Shown here one piece after another: positions 54,855-63,619 of a stretch of 64,000 bases of DNA. Made by a program: the position numbers and the translations under genes. Positions within the stretch are counted from its first letter, which is position 1. Each line of letters opens with the position of its first letter. The notes under the pieces were generated by a model, which was not told the DNA's origin, searched no databases, and was given only the letters and a program-made list of their open reading frames with translations. This DNA comes from Sphingomonas glacialis (GTDB lineage Bacteria > Pseudomonadota > Alphaproteobacteria > Sphingomonadales > Sphingomonadaceae). The stretch is from the NCBI RefSeq assembly GCF_006439055.1, contig NZ_RCZC01000001.1, positions 124,001 through 188,000 of the forward strand, given 5' to 3'.

Positions 54855-55375
54855 TCGTCTCCACTCACGCTCGGCGCCCCGCGCGTCGCCGCGACACCCG
54901 CCGCCAAAGCCTCGAGCACCGCCTTCAATTCGGGATCGGCGATCGTCCGCAGGCTCGCGCCGAGATCGACCGGCACGGGCTTGAGCGACGGCGGCGCGGC
55001 GCGCGGGCGCGGCACGGGCACGTCGCCCTGGCGGAACTGCACCTTGGCGACCGCGGCATAGCCGAAGAAGCGGTTGACCCGCTCGATGATCTCGGGCGCG
55101 ATATGCTGCATCATCGTCGCATGCGCGCCGCGCACGACCAAGTTGAGCGTGCCGCCGATGCGCTCGCCATGCGGGAATTTGATCGATTCGGGCGACGACA
55201 CGCCGGCATAGCGCGGGCCGACGATCTCGCTCCAGCGGCTGACGACGGCGCTCTGGACGAAGCCGAAGCGTCGAAACGCGGCGCGCCCGGCATCGGGCAG
55301 CAGCTCGGCGACCGAGCGCGCACGGCCGCCGCGGGGGCGCTCGGCGGCGGGTGCTGGAGTGGCGCGCTTGCTCAT
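54851..55375 (-). CDS. DUF721 protein, DciA-like
   Basis: 174 residues from ATG 55375 (55387 possible). SVAELLPDAGRAAFRRFGFVQSAVVSRWSEIVGPRYAGVSSPESIKFPHGERIGGTLNLVVRGAHA is the KH-like DUF721 domain. DciA homologues load the replicative helicase in bacteria lacking DnaC. The C-terminal third is Pro/Ala-rich and less conserved. It sits in the mutY-dciA-dsbA-smc neighbourhood conserved in alphaproteobacteria, divergent from mutY. Confidence 0.92.
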   Translation of the reverse strand: MSKRATPAPAAERPRGGRARSVAELLPDAGRAAFRRFGFVQSAVVSRWSEIVGPRYAGVSSPESIKFPHGERIGGTLNLVVRGAHATMMQHIAPEIIERVNRFFGYAAVAKVQFRQGDVPVPRPRAAPPSLKPVPVDLGASLRTIADPELKAVLEALAAGVAATRGAPSVSGDE

Positions 55376-55401
55376 TGCGTCGTCCATGCCATAGCGGGGC
55401 C

Positions 55402-56445
55402 GTGTCCGCCAAGCGTCCTTCCGCCCCGCCCGCAAAACTCCTGCTCGATTGGTACGATAGCCACGCGAGGGAGCTGCCGTGGCGCGCCGCGCCGGGCAGC
55501 AATGCGCCCGATCCGTATCGTGTGTGGCTGTCGGAGATCATGCTCCAGCAGACGACGGTCGCCGCGGTGCGGCCCAAGTTCGAAGCGTTCGTGGCTCGCT
55601 GGCCGAGCGTCGAGGCGCTCGCCGCCGCGCCCGAGGCCGATCTGATGGCGGCATGGGCAGGGCTCGGTTATTATGCCCGCGCCCGCAACCTCCACGCCTG
55701 CGCCCGCGCCGTCGTCGCACTGGGCGATTTCCCGACGACAGAAGACGGCCTGCGAGCGCTGCCCGGTGTCGGTGCCTACACCGCCGCCGCGATCGCCGCG
55801 ATCGCTTTTGGGGAGCGTGCTGTGGTGGTCGATGCCAATGTCGCGCGCGTCGTCGCGCGGCTGTTCGCGATCGAACGGCCGCTTCCGGGCGGAATGCCCG
55901 AAGTGCGCGCGGCGACCGACCAGATCACCCCCGACACGCGATCGGGCGATTTCGCGCAGGCGATGATGGACCTCGGATCGTCGGTCTGCACGCCCCGGAG
56001 CCCGCGCTGCCTCGCCTGTCCGCTGTCGTCGGTGTGCGAGGGCTACCGGCTCGGCCATCCCGAGGGCTTCCCGATCAAGGCGGCGAAGCTCGCCAAGCCG
56101 CAGCGCCACGGCACGATTTTCTGGGCGCAGCACGACGGCAAGGTCCTGCTCGTCCGCCGTCCGCCGCGCGGCTTGCTCGGCGGCATGCGCGCGCTGCCGA
56201 CCGGGCCCTGGGCCGACACGCCACCCGGCCTCGCCGACCCGCCGCTCCCCGCCGATTGGCAGCTGCTCCCCCAAACCGTCGCACATGTCTTCACCCACTT
56301 CCGGCTCAAACTGTCGCTTGCGGTCGCGCGCGTGGATGGGCATGCCGCGGACGGCGAATGGTGGGACGAGACCGGGATCGACTCGGCGGGCCTGCCGACG
56401 GTGTTCGCCAAGGCGGCGGACGCCATCAGGAGGGCAAGATGGTAG
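55402..56445 (+). CDS. mutY: A/G-specific adenine glycosylase
   Basis: 347 residues from GTG 55402. LPWRAAPGSNAPDPYRVWLSEIMLQQTTVAAVRPKFEAF is the MutY N terminus; LPGVGAYTAAAIAAIAFG is the HhH; VDANVARVVARLF has the catalytic Asp; CTPRSPRCLACPLSSVC provides the 4Fe-4S ligands. A C-terminal Nudix-like domain (HVFTHFRLKLSLAVARV) recognises 8-oxoG. It removes A opposite 8-oxoG. The stop overlaps the next gene by 7 nt. Confidence 0.96.
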   Translation: MSAKRPSAPPAKLLLDWYDSHARELPWRAAPGSNAPDPYRVWLSEIMLQQTTVAAVRPKFEAFVARWPSVEALAAAPEADLMAAWAGLGYYARARNLHACARAVVALGDFPTTEDGLRALPGVGAYTAAAIAAIAFGERAVVVDANVARVVARLFAIERPLPGGMPEVRAATDQITPDTRSGDFAQAMMDLGSSVCTPRSPRCLACPLSSVCEGYRLGHPEGFPIKAAKLAKPQRHGTIFWAQHDGKVLLVRRPPRGLLGGMRALPTGPWADTPPGLADPPLPADWQLLPQTVAHVFTHFRLKLSLAVARVDGHAADGEWWDETGIDSAGLPTVFAKAADAIRRARW

Positions 56446-57797
56446 CATTGCGGTTCAAGTTCGCGGCGGCAGGATTGCTCGTCGCTGCAGGTGGCACGGC
56501 GATCGCGCAGCAGATGGCGCAGCCGCAACCCGTCCTCCGTCCGGCCCCGGCCGCAGCACCTGCCCCCGCACCCGCCACGGCTGGAGCCCTCCCCCGCACG
56601 CAGGCGCTGTTCAGCGGCGACGTCGCGGCGAACCAGTTCCCCGGCGTGGTCGGCGTGTTCGGTCGCGGCGATGCCCCTGCGATGGTCGTGGCGGCGGGCA
56701 AGATCGGCGACGAACCCGGCGCCCCCGCGACCGACCAGGACAGCCTGTGGCGCGTTTATTCGATGACCAAGCCGATCACCGCGATGGCCGCGATGATCCT
56801 GATCGAAGAGGGCAAGATGCGCCTCGACCAGCCGGTCAGCGACTTCATCCCGGCGTTCAAGACCATGCGCGTCCAGATCAGCCCAGATTCGCTCGAAACG
56901 CGCCCCGCGACCAAGCCGATCACGATCCGCAACCTGCTCACCCACACCGCCGGGCTCGGCTATACGATCATCACCAAGGGCCCGCTGCTGAAAGCGTATG
57001 AAGACGCCGGCATCACCCCCTTCACCTCCGACGCCAAGACCGAAGCGCAGCTCCGCCTCAAGCGCCCCGCGACGCTCGAGGCGTTCGCGAACAAGGTCGC
57101 CACGCTCCCGCTGATCGCCGAGCCCGGCACCAAATGGAGCTATTCGATCGGCCTCGACGTGCTGGGCCGCGTGATCGAAGTCGCCTCGGGCCAGTCGTTC
57201 GACGGCTTCCTCCAGCAGCGCATCTTCACCCCGCTCAAGATGAACTCGAGCTATTTCCAGGTCCCCGCGTCCGAAGCGCGCCGCCTCGCGACGGGCTATT
57301 TCATCGCCGGCAACAATCGCGTCCCGCTCGATCCCGGCGCGACCTCGGTCTATCTCCAGAAGCCGAGCTTCCCGTATGGCGGCGCCGGGCTCGTCACCTC
57401 GGCGGGCGATTACGACCGCTTCCTGCACATGCTGCAGAACGGCGGGACGCTCGACGGCGTGCGCATCCTCAAGCCCGCCACCGCCAAGCTCGCCATGTCG
57501 AACCTGCTGCCGACCGGGGTGATCTATCCCGGCGCGGTCTCGGCGACCGGCGGGACGACCAACCCGCAAGGGTTCGGCGCGGGCGGCTCGGTGACGCTCA
57601 ACGACGTGCCCGGCGGCCCGGCCAAGGGCACCTATGGCTGGGGCGGCGCCGCGGGCACGATCGCCTGGGTCGATCCGGTCAACCAGGTCCGCGCGACGAT
57701 CATGGTCAATTACCTGCCGGGCGACAAATGGCCGCTGCGCGCCGAATCGACTAAGGCGGTCTACGCCGACCTCGCCCCCTACCTCCTGCGGAAGTGA
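56439..57797 (+). CDS. Serine hydrolase, beta-lactamase/penicillin-binding-protein-like (EstB family)
   Basis: 452 residues from ATG 56439, site CAGGAGGG. Signal peptide ending ATAQQ-like (AGGTAIAQQ), a Pro/Ala-rich linker, then the beta-lactamase fold with SMTK (Ser-x-x-Lys), YSIGLDVLG (Tyr) and FGAGGSVTL. Class C-type fold; activity may be esterase, D-aminopeptidase or lactamase, which the sequence does not decide. Periplasmic. It overlaps mutY by 7 nt and is followed by nudC. Confidence 0.93.
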   Translation: MVALRFKFAAAGLLVAAGGTAIAQQMAQPQPVLRPAPAAAPAPAPATAGALPRTQALFSGDVAANQFPGVVGVFGRGDAPAMVVAAGKIGDEPGAPATDQDSLWRVYSMTKPITAMAAMILIEEGKMRLDQPVSDFIPAFKTMRVQISPDSLETRPATKPITIRNLLTHTAGLGYTIITKGPLLKAYEDAGITPFTSDAKTEAQLRLKRPATLEAFANKVATLPLIAEPGTKWSYSIGLDVLGRVIEVASGQSFDGFLQQRIFTPLKMNSSYFQVPASEARRLATGYFIAGNNRVPLDPGATSVYLQKPSFPYGGAGLVTSAGDYDRFLHMLQNGGTLDGVRILKPATAKLAMSNLLPTGVIYPGAVSATGGTTNPQGFGAGGSVTLNDVPGGPAKGTYGWGGAAGTIAWVDPVNQVRATIMVNYLPGDKWPLRAESTKAVYADLAPYLLRK

Positions 57798-57810
57798 TCG
57801 GCACAGCGTG

Positions 57811-58674
57811 ATGTCTCCAGGCTTTACCGGCGGTCTGCTCGACCGCGCCGATACGCTGCGCCACGATCCCGAGGGGCTCGCCGCTGCGCGCAGCGATTGG
57901 CGCGCGCGCGTGCTGCGGCTCGACCGGTTCGAGCCCGAGCTCGATGGCGAGGGCCGGCTCGGCTGGTCCTCGCTCGCCGAGACGCCCGAGGAGGCCGAGC
58001 TGATCCTGCTCGGCTTCGACGAGTCGCGCCGCCCGCATTTCGCGGCGTACCTGCCGGGAATGCGCGCGCCCGCCGGGCGCTCGCCGCGGCTGTTCGCTTT
58101 GCTCGACCAGTTCGCGCCGGGCGAGGCGGCGACCTATGCCGCGGCGCGCTCGGTGCTCGACTGGCACAGCCGCCACCAGTTCTGCGCCAATTGCGGGCAC
58201 CAGACCGCGATGTTCCGCGCCGGCTGGGGCCGCGCCTGCCCCAATTGCAAGGCGGAACACTTCCCGCGCGTCGACCCGGTGGTGATCATGATCGCAGAAC
58301 ATGACGGCCGCGCGCTGCTCGGTCGCCAGCCGGCGTTCCCGCCGGGCCGCTACTCGGCGCTGGCGGGGTTCCTCGAGCCCGGCGAGTCGATCGAGGAAGC
58401 CGTCGCGCGCGAGATCATGGAGGAGGCGGGCGTACGCGTGACCGACGTGCGCTACATTGCCAGCCAGCCCTGGCCCTTCCCCTCCTCGCTGATGATCGCC
58501 TGCGTCGGCGTCGCCGAGAACGACGCAATCACGCTCGACACCAACGAACTGGAGGATGCGATCTGGGTGTCGCGCGACGTGGTGCGCGCGGTACTGGCGG
58601 GCGAGGCTGGGCCGTTCTTGCCGCCGCCTTATGCGATCGCGTATACGCTGCTGAAGGCCTGGGCCGAGGGGTAG
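57811..58674 (+). CDS. nudC: NAD(H) pyrophosphatase / decapping Nudix NudC
   Basis: 287 residues from ATG 57811. The N-terminal domain is variable; the zinc motif HQFCANCGHQTAMFRAGWGRACPNCKAEHFPRVDP has four Cys; the Nudix box GFLEPGESIEEAVAREIMEEAGV is intact and is followed by the NudC signature SQPWPFPSSLMI. It cleaves NADH and removes NAD caps from RNA. It follows the serine hydrolase by 13 nt. Confidence 0.96.
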   Translation: MSPGFTGGLLDRADTLRHDPEGLAAARSDWRARVLRLDRFEPELDGEGRLGWSSLAETPEEAELILLGFDESRRPHFAAYLPGMRAPAGRSPRLFALLDQFAPGEAATYAAARSVLDWHSRHQFCANCGHQTAMFRAGWGRACPNCKAEHFPRVDPVVIMIAEHDGRALLGRQPAFPPGRYSALAGFLEPGESIEEAVAREIMEEAGVRVTDVRYIASQPWPFPSSLMIACVGVAENDAITLDTNELEDAIWVSRDVVRAVLAGEAGPFLPPPYAIAYTLLKAWAEG

Positions 58675-58791
58675 CGGGCTCCAGGGCGGCCATCGTTCAT
58701 GCCGCCGAAGATGGCCCAAGCTGATCGGTCAGGCCGACACCGTATCCCCGGGGTGCCGCCCCTCAAAGCCCCCAACCCAACGCGAGATGCC

Positions 58792-59313
58792 TCAGCCCTT
58801 AAGATACGGTGCCGCACCTGCTTTGGGCGAGTCATGTTCGGAGATCGAATTCAGCTGGATGTAATTGTGAATGCCCATCCGTTCGATCATCTCGAACTGG
58901 CGTTCGAGCGTGTCGACATGCTCTTCCTCGCTCGCAAGGATACGCGCGAACAAGTCGCGACTGATATAGTCCTTGACCTCTTCGCAATAGGCGATCGCGC
59001 CCTTGAGCTGGACGGTCGCCTCGACTTCGAGCGCGAGATCCGACTTGAGGACCTCCTCAACGCTCTCGCCGATCCGCAGGCGGCCGAGCAGCTGGAAATT
59101 GGGCAGACCATCGAGGAACAGGATGCGCTCCGACAGCCAGTCGGCGTGCTTCATTTCGTCGATCGATTCCATCCGCTCGTACTGGGCGAGCTTGTAGACG
59201 CCCCAATGGTCGAGCATCCGGTAATGGAGCCAATATTGATTGACCGCGGTCAGCTCGTTCTTGAGCGACTCGTTCAAATACTCGATTACTTTGGGGTCGC
59301 CGCGCATCGCCAT
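58792..59313 (-). CDS. bfr: Bacterioferritin
   Basis: 173 residues from ATG 59313, with AGAGAG just ahead. Ferroxidase ligands Glu20, Glu53, His56, Glu96, Glu129 and His132 are all present, and Met54 in the DEMKHAD segment is the heme ligand. About 15 residues longer at the C terminus than E. coli Bfr (HDSPKAGAAPYLKG tail). It stores iron as a heme-containing 24-mer. Upstream on the same strand is bfd. Confidence 0.96.
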   Translation of the reverse strand: MAMRGDPKVIEYLNESLKNELTAVNQYWLHYRMLDHWGVYKLAQYERMESIDEMKHADWLSERILFLDGLPNFQLLGRLRIGESVEEVLKSDLALEVEATVQLKGAIAYCEEVKDYISRDLFARILASEEEHVDTLERQFEMIERMGIHNYIQLNSISEHDSPKAGAAPYLKG

Positions 59314-59405
59314 ATCTCTCTCAGCCTTAGCGGGGTGTACCGTTGGCGTGTCGCGTTGGGCAAACGAAATCGGGGGATTTCCCCGCGTCTCGAGCCTCGA
59401 GCGGG

Positions 59406-59576
59406 TTAAGCGGCCGCGAGTTCTTCGTCGATGATCGCGCGCGCGGTCGATGCGCACTGACCGCATTTGGGCTGACGATTCATCGAGCGAAACGCTTGGC
59501 ATGGAGTCCTGCAGCCCGAGCGCGCGCACTGGCGAACATCGGATTCTCGTATGGCATTGCAAACGCAGACGACCAT
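59406..59576 (-). CDS. bfd: Bacterioferritin-associated ferredoxin
   Basis: 56 residues from ATG 59576, with GGGAG ahead. MVVCVCNAIRESDVRQ at the N terminus and PKCGQCASTARAII at the C terminus hold the four [2Fe-2S] Cys (C4, C6, C38, C41). It reduces and releases iron from bacterioferritin. Two inverted-repeat boxes resembling Fur sites lie about 40-75 bp upstream. It is followed by bfr after 92 nt. Confidence 0.93.
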   Translation of the reverse strand: MVVCVCNAIRESDVRQCARSGCRTPCQAFRSMNRQPKCGQCASTARAIIDEELAAA

Positions 59577-59884
59577 GGAATCTCCCTCTCGATGGAGCCG
59601 CAATAGCGCTAATGCGAACCAGTCGCAAGCTAATTGCGTGTGGTTCGCAAGTGGCCAGGGGTAAGCCTTGGCTTGGAAGCGGTGTTTCAGTCCGCAAGAG
59701 ACTAGCAGCAGGCGGCTGTCCTACATCTCATGGTTCATAATATGTACTGATACGCTCTTTAAAATCGTTGGACCCGCGCCACCGGATCAGCGCAGAAATG
59801 GAAACGATCGGCGTCGTAAACATCCCGTCCAGGGGTCAATCGAGTCAACCATCCACCGCCCTTAACGGCGCGTCAGCCCTTCCC
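59577..59884. other. Gene-free region between bfd and pheA
   Basis: A 308-bp stretch of lower GC with no supported open frame. Apart from the two palindromes at 59613-59650 I see no repeats, terminators or RNA structure. It presumably holds the bfd promoter; pheA ends into it from the other side. Confidence 0.5.
59613..59650 (-). promoter_or_regulatory. Two Fur-like palindromes upstream of bfd
   Basis: TGCGA-ACCAG-TCGCA (59613-59627) and TTGCG-TGTGGTT-CGCAA (59634-59650) are perfect inverted repeats with centres 22 bp apart. Their TGCGA/TCGCA shape resembles iron-responsive sites in alphaproteobacteria. On the bfd strand TTGCGA and CTATTG (16-bp spacer) could form the promoter, with the first box covering the -35. 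Confidence 0.55.
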
Positions 59885-60790
59885 TCACCCCCGCACGCGC
59901 GCGCGCCGATACGTCCCCAGCACGCGCACCCATTTCGAATGGAACCCGAGTTCCTCGAGCGCATGGTCGAGCCCCGGCTCGCCCGGCCGCCCCTCGACAT
60001 CGGCGTAGAATTCGGTCGCGGCGAAGCTGCCGCCGCGCTGATAGCTTTCGAGCTTGGTCATGTTGACGCCGTTGGTCGCAAAGCCGCCCATCGCCTTGTA
60101 GAGCGCGGCGGGGACGTTCTTCACCTCGAAGATCAGCGTCGTCATCCACGCGCCGTCGCCGCCCTTTACCTCCCATGGCGCGGGATGCCCCGCGCGCGCC
60201 AGCACGACGAAGCGCGTCGTGTTGTGATCGGCATCGGCGATATCATTGGCGAGCGTCTCGAGCCCGTACAGCGCCGCCGCGCCCGGCGGGGCGAGCGCCG
60301 CGAGCGTCGGGTCGCCACGCTCGGCGACCACCGCCGCTGCGCCCGCGGTGTCGGGATAGGCGACGGGCGAAATGCCGCGCTCGCGCAGCCAGTGCCGGCA
60401 CTGGCCGAGCGCCTGCGGATGGCTCATCGCCTCGCGCACGCCGGAGAGCGGCCCCTGCCCCATCAGCGCGTAGCGAATCCCCAGGAAATGCTCGCCGGTG
60501 ATCACCAGCCCCGATTCGGGGAGCAGGAAATGCATGTCGGCGACGCGGCCGTGGAGCGAATTTTCGATCGGGATGATCGCGCAATCGGCGCGCCCGTCGC
60601 GCACCGCATCGATCGCATCGGCGAAGTCGAAACAGGGCAGCGGAAGGCCATCCGGGAACGCCTCGAGCGCGGCGATGTGCGAATTTGCGCCGGGCGCGCC
60701 CTGGAAGGCGACGGCGCGGCTAGGCGCTGCGGCGGCGGCTTCGGTCATCTGGGCGACAAGCGCGCGGGCGGGTTCGGCGAAATTTTCCAT
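59885..60790 (-). CDS. pheA: Prephenate dehydratase
   Basis: About 301 residues from ATG 60790. The catalytic domain has VAFQGAPGANSHIAAL, IPIENSLHGRVADMHFLLPESGLVI, MSHPQALGQC and NTTRFVVLA (the T-x-RF motif). The C-terminal ACT domain (MTTLIFEVKNVPAALYKAMGGFATNGVNMTKLESYQ) binds phenylalanine for feedback inhibition; GVNMTKLESYQ matches the ESRP-like segment. No mutase domain is fused; the separate AroQ at 34754-35038 supplies prephenate. An earlier ATG at 60868 would add 26 residues. Confidence 0.96.
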   Translation of the reverse strand: MENFAEPARALVAQMTEAAAAAPSRAVAFQGAPGANSHIAALEAFPDGLPLPCFDFADAIDAVRDGRADCAIIPIENSLHGRVADMHFLLPESGLVITGEHFLGIRYALMGQGPLSGVREAMSHPQALGQCRHWLRERGISPVAYPDTAGAAAVVAERGDPTLAALAPPGAAALYGLETLANDIADADHNTTRFVVLARAGHPAPWEVKGGDGAWMTTLIFEVKNVPAALYKAMGGFATNGVNMTKLESYQRGGSFAATEFYADVEGRPGEPGLDHALEELGFHSKWVRVLGTYRRARVRG

Positions 60791-60924
60791 GGGAGCCGGG
60801 CGGTAACGGTGTCGCCGCGTCGCGGCAAGCTTGGCTTGCGGTGTCGGACCAGCGAATCTATGGGTCAAGACAACTACGTGGTCCTTCAGGGGGACCCTCC
60901 TGCGGCAGAGGCGGAAAAACGAGC

Positions 60925-61638
60925 ATGGATAACCGGACCAACACGATTGCGGGCTGGGTTTTGGGCAGCATGGCGGCTGCGCTCGCGCTCGGTATTGCCG
61001 GCCACATGATCGTCGCGCCGATCACGTCGGAAAAGGAAGGCTATCCGATCGAGGCGCCGGCCGATGACGCGGGCGGCGGGCCCGCAGCCCCCGACAAGCC
61101 GATCGCCGAACTGATGGCGACCGCCGATGCGGCGCACGGCGCCGACGTCTTCAAGAAGTGCGGCGCCTGCCACACCGTCGCGCAGGGCGGGGCCAACGGC
61201 ATCGGCCCGAATCTGTGGGCGACGGTCGGCGAAGCGATCGCGCAAGGGAAAGGCGGCTACGCCTTCTCCGACGCGCTCAAGACCGCGGGCGCAGGCAAGA
61301 AATGGGATTTCGAAGAGCTCAACAAATGGCTGACGAGCCCGCGCGCTTATGCCTCGGGCACCAAGATGACCTTTGCCGGCCTGACCAGCGCGAAGGATCG
61401 CGCCGACGTGATCCTGTATCTCAACACCCAAGGCTCGAACCTGCCGCTGCCGGCACCACCCGCCGGCGCACCGGCTGCGACCGACGCGAAGGCGCCGCCG
61501 GCCGCAGGCGCCGCCGATCCGGGCGGCAAGGCCTCGCCGGGCACGACCGACCTCGGCAACGCGACCGCCCCGGCGGCGGCTGGCAAGGTCTCGTCCTCGC
61601 CGACGGGCGAAGCGACCGCCGCACCGGTCGCGAAGTAA
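60925..61638 (+). CDS. Membrane-anchored class I cytochrome c
   Basis: 237 residues. An N-terminal uncleaved helix (AGWVLGSMAAALALGIAGHMIVAP) anchors a c-type domain with CGACH (Cys79, Cys82, His83) and distal ligand GTKMTFAG (Met148). It resembles alphaproteobacterial CycM/cytochrome c552, which connects bc1 to terminal oxidase. An Ala/Pro-rich tail of about 80 residues (LPAPPAGAPAATDAKAPPA...) is unusual and of unknown use. It is divergent from pheA. Confidence 0.94.
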   Translation: MDNRTNTIAGWVLGSMAAALALGIAGHMIVAPITSEKEGYPIEAPADDAGGGPAAPDKPIAELMATADAAHGADVFKKCGACHTVAQGGANGIGPNLWATVGEAIAQGKGGYAFSDALKTAGAGKKWDFEELNKWLTSPRAYASGTKMTFAGLTSAKDRADVILYLNTQGSNLPLPAPPAGAPAATDAKAPPAAGAADPGGKASPGTTDLGNATAPAAAGKVSSSPTGEATAAPVAK

Positions 61639-61652
61639 CCTGAAAAGAGAAG

Positions 61653-61819
61653 GCCCCTTCCCTTCAGAAGTGGCGGGTAAACCGCGCCCCGCGTGGTTTA
61701 GGTCAGGCTGGGAGCCTGACCGACCCGACACTGGGTTGGGGTGGGGACGTCACCGCTTGGGACATGTCTCGGTGAGACACTTCCCCACCCCCTACCCCTC
61801 CCCTGAAGGGGAGGGGCTA
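61653..61819. repeat. Palindromic element, type S with three-way-junction module, copy 9
   Basis: Left end GGCCCCTTCCCTTCAG, then the 62-nt module (61670-61731), G-rich linker, spacer with GTCTCGGTGAGAC, C-rich linker and right hairpin CCCCTCCCC-TGAA-GGGGAGGGG. It separates the convergent cytochrome and LOG-family genes. Confidence 0.9.
61670..61731 (+). repeat. 62-nt three-way-junction module, copy C
   Basis: Outer stem GTGGCGGGT (61670-61678) with ACCCGACAC (61723-61731), one G-A mismatch. Hairpins AAACCGCGC/GCGTGGTTT (61679-61699, one G-T wobble) and GGTCAGGCT/AGCCTGACC (61701-61721). Several positions differ from copies A and B on both sides of the helix so that pairing is kept. Confidence 0.85.
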
Positions 61820-61833
61820 AAGAGCGACCGCCT

Positions 61834-62769
61834 TCACTTATCGCGGTAGAATTCCTTCACCACCGCCCAGCCTTCCTCGGCGGTTTCGACGAAGGTGAAG
61901 ATGCCGAGGTCCTTGGCCGACACCACGCCTTCCTCGACCAGCGCCTCGAAATTGACGACGCGCTCCCAGAATTTGCGACCGTAGAGCAGCACCGGGATCG
62001 GCTTGATCTTACCCGTCTGGATCAGCGTCAGCAGCTCGAACAGTTCGTCGAACGTCCCAAACCCGCCCGGGAACGCGGCCAGCGCGCGCGCATGGAGCAG
62101 GAAGTGCATTTTCCGCAGCGCGAAATAGTGGAACTGCATCGACAGCGCCGGCGTCACATAGGGGTTCGGCGCCTGTTCGTGCGGCAGCACGATGTTGAGC
62201 CCGACCGATTCGTAGCCCGCCTCGGCCGCACCGCGATTCGCCGCTTCCATGATCGACGGCCCGCCGCCCGAGCAGACGACGAACTGGCGCTTGCCTTCCT
62301 CGTCGATAGGAAAGGCGCTGACGAGCTGCGCGAGCTCATAGGCGACGTCGTAATATTTTGACTTCTCGACCAGGCTTTCGGCGATGCGGATCGCCTGCGC
62401 GTTGCCATCGACCGCGTTGCGCGCGAGATCGAGGAGCGCCTGCGCCTTGGCGGGCTCGGGGATCCGCGCCGATCCGTACATCACGAAGGTCGAGCCGATC
62501 TTGGCCTCGTCGAGGATCAGTTGCGGCTTGAGCAATTCGAGCTGGAAGCGCACCGGGCGCAGATCCTCGCGCAGCAGGAAATCCATGTCCTGGAAGGCGA
62601 GGCGATAGGCCGGGTTCTCGGTCTGCGGCGTGCTGACCGCGGCCTTGGCGGTCTCGGCATCCTGCCGCGCGCGCGCGAAGACGCGGTCGGGAACGTGCGT
62701 ATGCGTGTCGGGGGTCTGGCTGTCGGGATGCGGTGCGTCCGGGCTGCCCGGTTTCGGAGTCTCTGTCAT
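61834..62769 (-). CDS. LOG-family protein (cytokinin-riboside-monophosphate phosphoribohydrolase-like)
   Basis: 311 residues. VVCSGGGPSIMEAANRGAAEAG and FPGGFGTFDELFELLTLIQTGK are the LOG nucleotide-binding GGGxxGxM and PGGxGTxxE motifs. It is longer than plant-type LOG (about 190 aa), with about 95 N-terminal residues. Type II LOG proteins hydrolyse AMP/GMP-type nucleotides to base and ribose 5-phosphate. Older annotations call the family lysine decarboxylase, which is wrong. Confidence 0.93.
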   Translation of the reverse strand: MTETPKPGSPDAPHPDSQTPDTHTHVPDRVFARARQDAETAKAAVSTPQTENPAYRLAFQDMDFLLREDLRPVRFQLELLKPQLILDEAKIGSTFVMYGSARIPEPAKAQALLDLARNAVDGNAQAIRIAESLVEKSKYYDVAYELAQLVSAFPIDEEGKRQFVVCSGGGPSIMEAANRGAAEAGYESVGLNIVLPHEQAPNPYVTPALSMQFHYFALRKMHFLLHARALAAFPGGFGTFDELFELLTLIQTGKIKPIPVLLYGRKFWERVVNFEALVEEGVVSAKDLGIFTFVETAEEGWAVVKEFYRDK

Positions 62770-62806
62770 CCCACGCCTCTAAAACAAGCGCGCGCGGATT
62801 TGAAGC

Positions 62807-63472
62807 CTAGCGGCAGAAAGCCTTGTGATCGTCCTCGAAATGGAAGTGGTTGTAGTGCGCCGCGTTGTAATTGGGGCTGAGCACCGTGCCGAAGCGGCGG
62901 CACGCCGAATCGTGGATCGTGCGCAGGAACGCACGCGCATTGGGATCTCCACCGTTCCAATCCTGCTGCACGGTGATCCGCCGCCCATTCTTGAGCACGA
63001 CGCCCGAAAAATCGACCGCATTGGCGAGCGCGTGGCCCGACAAGCGCCCCGCCCCCGCCGCCGAGCCGATCACCGCACGGCAGGCATAGGTCCCCATGCT
63101 CTCGATCCGCACCACGTCACTGCCGAGCATCTGGCGCGCCGCGGGGGCGACGGCATGTTCGATCCACCCGGTGAAGCTGCGCGCGAGACCGCAGCGCATC
63201 GCCTTCAGATTCGTGACGGGCACGCCGATGTCGATCAGCTGCACCGCCCCGACGATCCGGCATCCGCCGCCATAATCGCGATCGGGCAGCGGCGAATAGC
63301 GGACATCCTCGCGCGACAGATCGGCGAAGCACGCCTGCGTCTCGCGACTCGTTGGCAGGCTGAGCGTGATCGGCCGGCTCCCGCGCGGTCGCGTCGGAGG
63401 GCGCTGGTCGTGGCCGTTCGAGCAAGCGGCAAGCAGCAGCGACACGAGGACGATGACGATTCGGCGCGACAT
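62807..63472 (-). CDS. Extensin-like-domain lipoprotein
   Basis: 221 residues from ATG 63472. Signal IVIVLVSLLLAACSNG (lipobox). The extensin-like C-terminal domain shows GGCRIVGAVQLIDIG, GTYACRAVIGSAAGAGRLSGHALANAVDFSG (HxxxxAxD metal-binding pattern) and NAAHYNHFHFE. It has a zinc-peptidase-like (D-Ala-D-Ala carboxypeptidase/MepA-like) fold and may modify peptidoglycan; the function is inferred. Conserved Cys suggest disulfides. Confidence 0.92.
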   Translation of the reverse strand: MSRRIVIVLVSLLLAACSNGHDQRPPTRPRGSRPITLSLPTSRETQACFADLSREDVRYSPLPDRDYGGGCRIVGAVQLIDIGVPVTNLKAMRCGLARSFTGWIEHAVAPAARQMLGSDVVRIESMGTYACRAVIGSAAGAGRLSGHALANAVDFSGVVLKNGRRITVQQDWNGGDPNARAFLRTIHDSACRRFGTVLSPNYNAAHYNHFHFEDDHKAFCR

Positions 63473-63559
63473 AGCCCCCCCGATACCCGCGTGTCGGTTA
63501 ACGCCGCCACAACCTTGCGACGAACGACTCATCGCTTGACGCGCGCCGCCACGCCACTA

Positions 63560-63619
63560 GGACCGGCGACGGGCCACGCGGTCCCAACGCCGCGCGTGCT
63601 CTCTGTGAGGAGAGACTAC
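63560..63619 (+). promoter_or_regulatory. serC leader RNA, candidate serC-motif hairpins
   Basis: GGGCC/GGTCCC (about 63571-63585) forms a small stem. CTCTC (63600-63604) can pair with GAGAG (63610-63614) so that the AGGAGAG ribosome site is sequestered before the serC ATG. The position agrees with the alphaproteobacterial serC RNA motif (Rfam), although I cannot run the model. Confidence 0.5.

Noticed and set aside
54855..55577. Long upstream extension of the CPLC thioredoxin frame
   Set aside because: The region is covered by dciA in another frame, and the ATG at 54854 starts a proper signal peptide with a GGAG site.
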